A stretch of DNA of 64,000 nt from Trypanosoma brucei gambiense DAL972 (Eukaryota > Euglenozoa > Kinetoplastea > Trypanosomatida > Trypanosomatidae): positions 310,001 to 374,000 of the forward strand of contig NC_026743.1 of assembly GCF_000210295.1 (NCBI RefSeq). The letters are read 5' to 3'. Position numbers and translations under genes: made by a program. This document shows positions 55,174-64,000 of the stretch, piece by piece. Numbering within the stretch: the first letter of the stretch is position 1; the number at the start of each line of letters is the position of its first letter. The notes beneath the pieces are model-generated. The model saw only the letters and a list, made by a program, of their open reading frames with translations. It was not told where the DNA came from and did not search any database.

Positions 55174-55691
55174 TTAAGCACAGAATGGACTAGTGGGTTG
55201 TTTTGCACCAGTACAAATATATATATATATATATATTATCTGCTTAGTACAAGTACGGAAACCTAAGAACCAATATGGCACAATGTGGAAATGTAAGTTC
55301 GTATATACACAAAGGTGTATACAAACAACTTAATTTCAACAAATGTGTTCCACTCTCTGCTCGGTGCCGGGAAACAAAGGAAAGGGAAAGCAAAGGAGGG
55401 GGTCGCGGTTACATTCAGGCGTGGGCCCACCGCCCGCAACCAAAATATCAAAAGAAACACAAGTTCCAAAGTAAAATTATCAAACAAGAATGGCAAAAAA
55501 AAAGGGGGGGTTCTTCTGCATCCCTTTATCCCGTTTATGGAAAATAAGTTGATGGTATGTGGAATCTATGCATGTAATTTTTTATGAAAAAGAATCTACC
55601 GTCAACGCAAACACTAACCAGCGCCTTAGCAACTAGAACACAAACACACATAAACACATACAAGGCTGCTAGCACGTAGAGGGTCAGTACT
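55174..55691. other. Intergenic stretch between the TEDC1-like gene and RAB21
   Basis: It contains the RAB21 splice signal and a TA repeat (about 55217-55236). The remainder is presumed 3' UTR of the 815-residue gene. Confidence 0.7.
55360..55402 (-). promoter_or_regulatory. Predicted trans-splice acceptor of RAB21
   Basis: Minus-strand pyrimidine tract (55369-55402, with CTTTGCTTTCCCTTTCCTTT) and the first AG at 55360. The 187-base 5' UTR contains no ATG, but it includes a TA repeat (about 55217-55236). Confidence 0.55.
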
Positions 55692-58139
55692 CTACAAACA
55701 CGGTTGAGCTTTACTAATGGGTGGTACAATACGTAGTTTGTGGTGGTGTAGCGTCCGCGTGGCAGCGTGGAGTAACTGACGCACCTCCTCACAAGTTTCA
55801 TGGCCAGTTGGCAACTGACGTTTCACTTCTCTCAGTCGTTCGGCCTCAAGTCGTGCAGACGTTGTCCCTCCACTCGCTGGTGTACCCACCACCGCCGCCT
55901 GCGCTCTACGAGTGGAGTGGAATGCAATAAAAGCATCAATACTGGCGCCGGCAAATGCGCTACCAGTATCTGTTTGGTCACTGCAGGTATCATTCCCACT
56001 CCTGGTATTCACTGGCGTAGTTGCGAGATCAAACGACCTGAGAAGCGGCATCCTGGATTTCAGCGACGTCGCGTCATGGCCACTGCCCCTGCAACCTGAG
56101 TTATTCGCCTCTACCATTGCCATCAGCTCCGCGCTGAGTGCCGCCTTGAGGGAGTACCGAGCCTTCATGTTGTGCTGCACCTTAGTTCGCAACGCCACAT
56201 CATCCTGGGGAGTTCGGCTGTTGTTCACTTTGGCACTCCGGCGGAAGAACGCCGACATCTCGTGCAGCTGCTCGAGTCGGTGCGTGGCGCGAAAGCTATT
56301 GAACGCATTTTGCAGCGGATAATTTGATGGTAGAGAAGAGGCACTCGACGCCTCAACTTCATCATTCTCCATAGCCTCCACCACACCTTTGGCGTTGCGA
56401 AGATCGTCGTAGACACAACAACCATCACCGCAACGATTGACGTGACTTAGCGACCAAGCAACAAGGGAGCCAAACCGTGCAAGTTGCTCTGTTACGTCCC
56501 GCAACCTTTTCTCCAAACCGAGCATGTGTCTCAATCCGCAGCACAGCCTACAGTAAGTATCATGTATGGCAGGGTGACACAACTGCAAATCAAGGTCGGA
56601 GTGTAAACCCATTGCAGAAATTTGCTCAGCCCGCTGGTGGAGGACATGCTCAAGGCGGCTAACAGACAACTCGATGAGGCGCCGCACGGAGAGCAGTTGC
56701 CGTGAAAGGTCTACTGGTCCACGCGGAGTGTCAGTCAACTCACCGCCAGCCGCGGGAATGATCCGCGCTTGTTGGTGCAAGCGGTACGCAATGTCTTCCT
56801 GTTCCAAAAACGAAGCAGGAGGCCATGGCACCGCAGCAGGAAACGAGTGCAGCAACACATCACCGTAGTGTTGTTTAGCCACATCGGTAGAACCACATTT
56901 AGTGGAGAAGCCCTCACCCAACGACCCCACCGTACCGCTCAGTGTTGGTGATATCTCTCCAAAGCCGCCTTTTTTTTCATACTCATCCCTATTACGGCAC
57001 CATTCCAGCAAGAAGGGGTATGCAAAGTGAATGTTAACGTGTTCGGCTGTTGCCACGAGCTGATATTCCCTCGTCAACCATAACAAGGCCAACATCAACT
57101 CGTCAAGGGAGGCGTGTAGCGGAGTTTGAACATAAAAAGCATCTCTTCTGTAGCCTAACTGAGATAGCGTGTGTAGTATGAAGCGCCACGCGATTATGGG
57201 AAGTGGGTTCTGTAACATGCTAGCGAATGAAACCTTGGTTCCACGCAAAGGGCGAGTGGAGTCTTCTTGTCGCCGTGGTTGCCGAAACATTGAGGTGGTT
57301 GCAGTTTTTAGGGGAGTCGGTAATTCTTGCGGAGCAGGAGATTCCGAGATATCGACACTACTACTCACCCTTCCCCGTTGCCCACGCTGATTCGCACCCC
57401 TCACCGCTTCGTTAACAGTTTGGTACGACCGCCACTGAAGCTTTATTGGAAAATCGACAGTTTGGTCACTACGCTCCTCGTCACTCCCCTCACCCAGGCG
57501 CGACTGTCTCTCGTCTCCATTGTCACACGACGTAATGGAGTTTGAGCGTGCTGATGCATCTGAGGGTGATGCCTCTTCCAGTGATGGAAACAAGACCTGG
57601 TTTCCTGATGCTGCTACACAGTAAAACACAGCGTTGAAAAGCACCCTCCAAACGCCATTTCGAAGTTCATGGCAGCGGAGTTGCTGCGGTAACCCAACAC
57701 CTTGGACCTTCTTGCAAGTCTGACCATCCTCGTCGTCGAGTGTCATTTCCCCACCCTTCAGTATTTGGGTGTAGTGCCCTTCGAGTGCAGAAACAAATTT
57801 CAGCACGTCCTCATCTGGAGCACTGGCCTTTTTCTCACCATTACATTCCCTCGGTCTGCACGCCCTCAAATCCACCTGTTCTTCCTCAAGAGGAGGAACT
57901 GTAAAGAAGCCGAGTTCCCCCCACACGTGCAGCGCCACATCCCGTACGCAATTTGTGTTCGACGGGAGCTGCGTAACTCCACGCCGGGCATTCCGAGTGA
58001 AATGCTGCGATTCTAATTTGGTGCTGCGTCCAACTGCCGCCGTCACCAGTTGCTGCGACCAGAATTTTGCATCGCGCTCAAAGTCTGTCAACAGAGGTCC
58101 AAAATCCCCTGCTCGCCCAACACCAGATACGCCACTCAT
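55692..58139 (-). CDS. Candidate TEDC1-like protein (tubulin delta/epsilon complex)
   Basis: An 815-residue soluble, helix-rich protein without obvious catalytic motifs. Residues about 311-360 contain IAWRFILHTLSQLGYRRDAF followed by ASLDELMLALLWLTREY. This resembles, by eye, the core of vertebrate TEDC1 (C14orf80), where a helix ending in a Gly-Tyr pair is followed by a segment ending in L(M)LALxWL. A WR(V/L)LF motif further upstream (GVWRVLFNAVFY) and a downstream bundle (about 473-568, LIELSVSRLEHVLHQRAEQI and a final helix) occur in the same order as in TEDC1. TEDC1 with TEDC2 binds delta- and epsilon-tubulin and is needed for triplet microtubules in centrioles; trypanosomes have triplet basal bodies and both tubulins. 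The assignment is inference. The trypanosome protein would be about twice the usual length, with long Ser/Asp-rich and Arg/Ser-rich inserts. Confidence 0.85.
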   Translation of the reverse strand: MSGVSGVGRAGDFGPLLTDFERDAKFWSQQLVTAAVGRSTKLESQHFTRNARRGVTQLPSNTNCVRDVALHVWGELGFFTVPPLEEEQVDLRACRPRECNGEKKASAPDEDVLKFVSALEGHYTQILKGGEMTLDDEDGQTCKKVQGVGLPQQLRCHELRNGVWRVLFNAVFYCVAASGNQVLFPSLEEASPSDASARSNSITSCDNGDERQSRLGEGSDEERSDQTVDFPIKLQWRSYQTVNEAVRGANQRGQRGRVSSSVDISESPAPQELPTPLKTATTSMFRQPRRQEDSTRPLRGTKVSFASMLQNPLPIIAWRFILHTLSQLGYRRDAFYVQTPLHASLDELMLALLWLTREYQLVATAEHVNIHFAYPFLLEWCRNRDEYEKKGGFGEISPTLSGTVGSLGEGFSTKCGSTDVAKQHYGDVLLHSFPAAVPWPPASFLEQEDIAYRLHQQARIIPAAGGELTDTPRGPVDLSRQLLSVRRLIELSVSRLEHVLHQRAEQISAMGLHSDLDLQLCHPAIHDTYCRLCCGLRHMLGLEKRLRDVTEQLARFGSLVAWSLSHVNRCGDGCCVYDDLRNAKGVVEAMENDEVEASSASSLPSNYPLQNAFNSFRATHRLEQLHEMSAFFRRSAKVNNSRTPQDDVALRTKVQHNMKARYSLKAALSAELMAMVEANNSGCRGSGHDATSLKSRMPLLRSFDLATTPVNTRSGNDTCSDQTDTGSAFAGASIDAFIAFHSTRRAQAAVVGTPASGGTTSARLEAERLREVKRQLPTGHETCEEVRQLLHAATRTLHHHKLRIVPPISKAQPCL

Positions 58140-58148
58140 CTAGCGTAA

Positions 58149-58165
58149 CTGAAAAAGAAAAAAAT
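58149..58165 (-). promoter_or_regulatory. Predicted trans-splice acceptor of the 815-residue gene
   Basis: On the minus strand TATTTTTTTCTTTTTCAG ends at 58149, only 9 bases before the ATG. A second strong tract lies at about 58203-58222. If the proximal AG is used, the 5' UTR would be extremely short. Confidence 0.45.
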
Positions 58166-61100
58166 ACAGCACTACATACAATGAAGCAGAAAGAAGTGAA
58201 AGCGGAAAAAGAAAAAAAGAGGTGAGAGAGTGCGCGACAATGTATAAGGTTAAGATTTTGCTATGGTGCGTAATATACTCCACAGAATACATACGCCTTT
58301 ATGCGAGTTTGTGTGTACGAAAAGGTAGGAAGAAAAAAGCGTAAGAGGTTGTCATCTTAACTCCTCCCGCAGCGGTAAATCATAACACCACTCAAACCAC
58401 ACCAACACCTCCACTATTGCGTTACCTACACTAAGATGTACCATTCCTCCCATCTAGTCACACAACAACAACAACAACATAATAATAATAATAATAACCT
58501 AAACAACACAATAATATTCTCATAATAATAACAATAGCATCTGTATTGTGGTCACAGTCATAGCGGTGACAATGACATTTTGGACAAGTGAAAGAAGAGA
58601 GGGAGAGAGCGGTAGAGTGGAACAAACCCGTACGCGTAAAGGGGGGAAGAAAAAAAAAATGAAACAAAACCAAAAAAAAAAAAGAGAAATAAAAACAACA
58701 ATGCTAATGACAACAAGCACAGCAAGGAAGGAAGTAAAGAGGTAAGAAGACAACAAAAGGAAGCGCAGCAAACCAAACAAATCTTCAATTTAAAAAAAAA
58801 AATGAACCAACTTAAGGAGCCCCAATTCCTCCTATCACCCTCCACAAACACAATCTCATGTGTGATATAATGGACCAAAATGAAAAATTAAAAAAAGTTT
58901 TGCTGCAAGCCGACCTTAAGCGCTTCGTTTTGGGCCGGCACTACAGAAGCTTTTCTCTCTGCATCCTTATCTCTTTCTTTTTTCTCTTTTAAAATACACT
59001 TTTCATTTTTTTCACTGCTTTCCTCCCCCTCTCTTTACACCTATTTATTCACCCGTTTCTTAATTCATTTGCTTGTTTCATCTTCACCAGTTTCCGTCCC
59101 TCGCCTCCCTCCCACACTTCTCCACCAATGCCGCCCGGAGTCTTGCGATTCTGAGATGTGCACCTTTTTTTTTTTCTTCGTCGTTACATTTTTTTTTTCT
59201 CTTTGTACCTTCTCATGCAAGGCACACACATTCCCTTTTTCCGTCTAATTCCTCTTTCTTTCCACCTCTTTTAAGAACAAGAGCAAAAAAGAAAAATGCT
59301 GGTGTTCATATGGGCATGCACAAATACATCTGAAATAATTTGAAGGAAGGAGGAAAATGAAAGGAAAAAAAAAGGATGCAAATGCTAGTGTAGATAAATA
59401 TATCTTTTACTTATAAAAACAAATAAATGTAATTATAGGAAGAAGAAAGAAAGAGACAAATAAAGGGAGAAAAAAGAAAAAGAAGAGCAACATAAGAAAA
59501 AAAAAGAGGAGGAAAGATAAATAACAACAGGGCAAGTAATACCCTCAAACTTAATATAAAATAATATAAAAGGGGAAAAAAAGAAAAAGTAGAAGAAACT
59601 GCTGATCATCATATGCGCGACTCGCATGGAGGGAGGAAAGAGAAGAAGAGTTTACCCGCTTTGTTTAGTTCAGAAGTTAATTATCCTGCTCAACAACACG
59701 TAAAGGACGGCGTCACCCCTTCCAAATTCAATTCATAAATAAAAATAGTCATGCAATACTCATGTCCCCATTGTTTGATTATATTATATTATATACATCG
59801 TTGCAGTTCTCATAACCAATGGCTCATACCAAAATAATAATAATATTATTGTGATTAATTGTTGTTATTCTTAATGAAAATGGAAGGGGAACCAACCTTC
59901 AGTTATTCTTTACCTCTCTTCGTATATATCTATATTTATTTATATTCATTTATTCATTGGTCTCTTTCCTTATCACTGTATAAGCAAACACACACCGCAG
60001 GTTCGGAGACCGAGTAAAATGGCACGAGGGAAGAGAAAAGGGAATACAAGAACGCAAAAAAAAAAAAAAAGTGTAAGAACAAAAAACAAACAAAAGCACC
60101 AAAACAAACTCATCAATGGCACGACGAGGAATAATGAAGAGAATGATGGTGAAATAAAAACAAAAAAGGGGGCAAAAGGCGGCTCTATGAGAAGAACACA
60201 CGCTGGAATCTCTTTGGTTTTGCGTCATTTATTCCCTTCTGTCACTCAATCCGTAAGTTTCATCCCCTTTCCTTCTTCTCTTTTTTTTTTCTTCATGTTT
60301 CCTCACAACAAAATACGGTTACGGCAGTAGTACCAACCACAACTATGGTAACAGTGCCGCGGCTGATAACAATGATGGTAAATGTGAGTGTTGAAAAACA
60401 GGTTCGCAACTGTTGCATAATGAAAGGATCAGATGAGTGGAAAGAGGGGAATGCGTCCTCACGTGACAGCAGCGACACAGCAGGTAATGGAAATATAATG
60501 AAGAAGAAAAAAAAAGAAAAAGATACAATAGCGGAAAAAACTAACAATGGAGCCCAGGGAGGAAGGAAGGAAGAAAAATAAACTAAAACAAAGAAATAAA
60601 TATAACGGCGAAACAAAAAGAAATGTACGACTGCTCTCTTCAGGCTCCTTTCACACACTTCTCCCCCCCCCCCCAAAAAAAAAAATCGTTTTGTTTTGAT
60701 GGTTTTATTTTCCTGTATTTATTCTCTTAAGCACAGACACACTTTACTACATTTCCCTGAACCCCTCACCGGCTATTACAACAATCATTGCAAAGTAACA
60801 CATCATCATATTGTTTGCTCATAATATTCCGTACGGAGTAAAAATATGAACACAACAAACGCGTGAAGCCGATCGCATTTCAGCTGTGACAATTTCTCCT
60901 ATATTTCCCCCTTCATATGTATGTTCTTTTCCTTGTATACGACAACACAGACATATATTTGTGTTTGCTGTTTTTTTTGGCATTTTTACTCATGAGTTTT
61001 GTATTCAATTATCTCCCTTTTTATTTGCCGCGTCATGCGTTTTACCTCAACGGGGGAACACATAAGGGTTGTAAACATTGCGCCTCCGAAGCAGGCACCA

Positions 61101-61480
61101 TGTAAAGTGAAGCGAGGGGGTAATGGGGAAGAGAGGGCAGCGCACTCCATCACACGCGTATGAATGAATAAAATGATATGAGATGAAATAGAAAGGAAAG
61201 AAAATAGAAAATAAATGGAAAATAAATCATACAAATACCTAAGTATTTGCTACTCGCTCATGCGTGCAAGTATGAAAACGAAAAAAATGAAAAAAAGTCA
61301 AACGACATCAAGCCGCATGCTCGCGCCATGTCCGTACGGTTAGATGGGAAAATTTAATCGAAAGTTGCGTAAGCGAGTGAATTACGCGTGCTAACTAAAG
61401 GCGTGAGAGTGCGGTTTCATATTGTCTGACGTTAGCTCCTTGTTCCCATGCACCCGTACTGGTTTAGTCCAATTTCTTCC

Positions 61481-61484
<4 letters not shown>

Positions 61485-61569
<85 letters not shown>
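61485..61569. repeat. Long uninterrupted (GT)n microsatellite, about 42 units
   Basis: An 85-base perfect alternating GT run on the + strand (CA on the transcribed strand), preceded by GTGC and ended by GCAC. It is the longest simple repeat in the window and lies about 0.8 kb downstream of the CCCH gene's stop. Confidence 0.95.
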
Positions 61570-61572
<3 letters not shown>

Positions 61573-62359
61573 ACGTCTGTGGCAAATCACAGAAAACGAA
61601 CAAAGCTTTTTAAAAGGGTAATGGAGGGGGGGAAATGAAGAAAATAAATAAACAAATAAATAAATAAATGGAGTTAAAAAGTTAAACGCTTCCCCCCCCC
61701 CTAACCCCCAGCACCTCCCGCACCCTTCCCCTTCTCCTCTTCCACCTTAATTTTGGCACTTCAGCCCACTTGACTCAGAGTCACAGCGGAACCCAAGTCC
61801 AGCTGAAGGAGGTAGAAACACACAAACGCAAAGGCACATACGTATATATATATTAAGTATATAAATGTTGAGTATATGAACGGGGAGAAAATCATGTCAG
61901 ATGTCAAAACCCGCATACCATCACTGCTGCTATTAATTCGGCCTCTACCCACCACACTCTTCACACCCATCACCACCACCTACAACTCGAATCCCGCACA
62001 AAAAGACATATGAATGTATATATGTATACATATACATATGCGCGATATTGAAACACACATGATGCCTTCAGTGTGGTACAATCTCTCAACAAGATTGAAT
62101 GAAGATACCCTTACTTATTCATGTCACTTTTTACACGCCACTTTTTTACTCGTTTTTTTTATCGCCTGTTTATCTGCTTCTTCCTTTCCTCCACCATTCC
62201 TCAAACATATGCATCATTTCGCTACCCACAAACACAAATGGATACTACTACTTCTTTCGATCCTTTACTCTATAAACCCCTTTACCATCATTTAAAATCC
62301 CCCATACGAGGAGCACCTTAACGGCACCAAAGATGTTACACATTGCTGTGGACCACCGC

Positions 62360-64000
62360 CTACGCTTTTTGCCGACGTTTCGCACTACCGCGACCACTAT
62401 TGTTGGATTGGCCCGTCAAATGCCTGCTACCACGCCTATGGCTGCCACTACAGGCATTCCTGTCGCTGCCATTTATCCCACAGGGCGGCACACCCGTTCC
62501 AGCGGCGCAGCCGTTGCCGCTACCATTTTTGCTGTTTGGACATGTGTAGTTGTTATAACTAACACTGGCGCCATTGCGGGAGCGGGATGCACTTTCAGAT
62601 CCCCTACCGTTCAAAAAGGGACTGGCACCAGCGCTTCCGTTACCATTAGTATTGTGGCCGCGATGAGTACTGCCTCTTTCACGCCCGCCTTCACCAGCAG
62701 ACTTGGGTCGTACGTCAAAAATCCTTAAAACTCGGGTCACATTCGACGATCCTGCCGCAGCGGCGCCTAAATTAGGAGATCCATTTTGGCCAAGCGAACG
62801 CTGTGACGCGGGAGCGAACGGAGTGGCATCTCCCATCCCACAACTCGCAGGGCTTGTACCACCACGGGGGGCAGTGTACAAGTTGGCATCACCTAAACTG
62901 AGCGGAGAAGCAGAATTAATCGCCGCATCCACACCAGGGTTGGCGCAGGAGACAACCTGATTCGCATGTTGGTATGGCTGCGATGCCGGTGTCATTCTCG
63001 CAGCCGGAGTGTTGTTCATAACGGAACGCCGTTGTTGATCGCAAATGATGTTAAACACCTCGTCAGTGACCTCCCCCAGGGAAAGCATCGTCGAAGAGTA
63101 GCTCCTCTCTCCGATGTTGATCATGGTCATTGATGGAGTAATACTGTTAAGCAAACACACCAAGTTTGGAGGGGGTGGGAGTTGCAAGTCATACTCGCGG
63201 CAAATATGAATATTTTTGCAATCTTCCACATAGCGGCAGAGCCGCGAAATGTGTAACCGACATACGTCCTTCGCGGGAACATCCAGTACATCCTTTCGCT
63301 CCACCTTCGCGCCATTCGCCGCACCTTGGTTGGTTTCGCCGAGGCTTTGTGACTGCTCTTCTTTCTCTTTCGCCGCTTGCGCACTCTGAGCTATGATCAA
63401 CTGCAGACCGACCGTCAGTGCAACTCTTTCAGCGGGGATCAAATCAGATTGCTCACCGTTTGTGCCGCGGCTACTGTAACTCCCTTCATTTCCCACAAGT
63501 CGGATGAACTTAAACCGGTCGGTGAGCTCTGTGGTGCTGTGGGGATCCTTGTGCAGTCGGCAACACGTGGGGGCGTTGAGGGCCTGTTGACGGAGCATCG
63601 GAAGAACATGAGGAGGCACGTGGGCCTGTCGACACCACTCGTGTCGGCAGTGGCCCTCCAGAAAGGACAAACACAGCGATGGCAGCGCTCCTTTGTTGGC
63701 CGTCGCATGAGTCGGAACCATAAGCGATAACGGCACGCGCAGCTTTCGCGAGTGAGGGTCCAGCACCCACATGTAGAGCTCACCCCCCTTGACTTCATCA
63801 TCACCGGCTCCGAATTTATCATCGTAACCGCAACCTGGGGAGTCTGAGTCAACGAAGTGGTGTACAGGACCTTCTGGGTGGACAACACGCTGAACAGAGC
63901 AGGGATATGGTGGTGGCGAGACAGCGTTGGTGGCAACAGTCAAGGCGCCGTTGGGGCTAAGATATGAATCAGGTGGAATCGGTCTCTCCTCATCGGTGAC
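62360..64000 (-). CDS. ZC3H30: CCCH zinc-finger protein, 5' end beyond the window (ZC3H30-like)
   Basis: The last 546 codons of a gene whose start lies beyond the right edge; the frame stays open to base 64000, so a start inside the window is not needed. Two CCCH zinc fingers are visible: C-X7-C-X4-C-X3-H (CLSFLEGHCRHEWCRQAH, near 63619-63680) and C-X7-C-X5-C-X3-H (CRLHISRLCRYVEDCKNIH, near 63200-63270). Such fingers bind single-stranded RNA; trypanosomes use many of them to control mRNA stability and translation. The C-terminal third is rich in Asn, Gly, Ser and Arg (GRGSESASRSRNGASVSYNN), typical of a disordered region able to join RNA granules. The name rests on my recollection that ZC3H30 lies two genes beyond RAB21 in T. 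brucei; finger count and position agree. Confidence 0.85.
   Translation of the reverse strand, partial: VTDEERPIPPDSYLSPNGALTVATNAVSPPPYPCSVQRVVHPEGPVHHFVDSDSPGCGYDDKFGAGDDEVKGGELYMWVLDPHSRKLRVPLSLMVPTHATANKGALPSLCLSFLEGHCRHEWCRQAHVPPHVLPMLRQQALNAPTCCRLHKDPHSTTELTDRFKFIRLVGNEGSYSSRGTNGEQSDLIPAERVALTVGLQLIIAQSAQAAKEKEEQSQSLGETNQGAANGAKVERKDVLDVPAKDVCRLHISRLCRYVEDCKNIHICREYDLQLPPPPNLVCLLNSITPSMTMINIGERSYSSTMLSLGEVTDEVFNIICDQQRRSVMNNTPAARMTPASQPYQHANQVVSCANPGVDAAINSASPLSLGDANLYTAPRGGTSPASCGMGDATPFAPASQRSLGQNGSPNLGAAAAGSSNVTRVLRIFDVRPKSAGEGGRERGSTHRGHNTNGNGSAGASPFLNGRGSESASRSRNGASVSYNNYTCPNSKNGSGNGCAAGTGVPPCGINGSDRNACSGSHRRGSRHLTGQSNNSGRGSAKRRQKA

Larger units (their letters stand above)
58140..62359. 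other. 4.2 kb non-coding stretch downstream of the CCCH gene
   Basis: It presumably contains a long 3' UTR of the zinc-finger gene and the short 5' UTR of the 815-residue gene. Purine-rich blocks on the + strand (about 59340-59600, 60019-60190, 60450-60620) alternate with T-rich blocks (about 58970-59270). A very long GT repeat lies at 61485-61569. Frames on both strands are short or of simple composition. No gene is recognised. Confidence 0.65.

Noticed and set aside
61422..61613. Frames encoding long Cys-Val or Thr-His repeats across the GT microsatellite
   Set aside because: Direct translation of a dinucleotide repeat.
63941..63943. CCCH gene starting at a TTG inside the window
   Set aside because: The frame continues open to the window edge, so the true start lies outside.

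Overview
This is nuclear DNA of a kinetoplastid, almost certainly of the Trypanosoma brucei group. Every convincing gene is intronless and lies on the minus strand, so the window reads as one stretch of a polycistronic transcription unit running from right to left. Most genes have a polypyrimidine tract followed by the first AG a short way upstream, which is the kinetoplastid trans-splicing signature. Several products are typical of trypanosomes: purine phosphoribosyltransferases ending in glycosomal PTS1 tripeptides, a 773-residue bacterial-like methionyl-tRNA synthetase, an MKT1-like protein with a histidine/glutamine-rich N-terminus, NOT1, and a CCCH zinc-finger protein. From memory of the T. 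brucei map the gene order fits chromosome 10; this was not looked up.

Layout in transcription order (right to left). At the right edge is the 3' part of a CCCH zinc-finger gene (ZC3H30-like), followed by a 4.2 kb non-coding stretch. Next come an 815-residue protein that I propose is TEDC1-like, RAB21, the 2323-residue CCR4-NOT scaffold NOT1, methionyl-tRNA synthetase, and MKT1L. After MKT1L there is a 5.4 kb non-coding stretch that is extremely T-rich on the + strand. Then come HGPRT copy 2 (ending AKL), a kinase with a duplicated degenerate N-lobe, a 2398-residue coiled-coil protein with twelve 79-residue repeats, a twin CX9C protein, a DUF4833-like protein, a type 2 methionine aminopeptidase, a short membrane protein, HGPRT copy 1 (ending AKR), HGXPRT (ending SKL), a NEK-like kinase with a PB1-like C-terminus, an unknown membrane protein, and the start of a gene whose N-terminus (MGAACTKC) looks dually acylated. 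That last gene runs off the left edge.

Functionally, two themes stand out. One is purine salvage: three 6-oxopurine phosphoribosyltransferase genes, two with a glycosomal signal and one without. The two HGPRT copies sit in a 1448 bp direct repeat 21 kb apart; 8 of their 12 differences fall in 18 bp covering the last six codons. The other is post-transcriptional control: NOT1, MKT1L and a CCCH protein, the last two with unusually long downstream non-coding DNA. No tRNA, rRNA, mobile element, CRISPR array or strand switch was recognised. UTR and splice-site calls come from reading sequence only; no transcript data were available.
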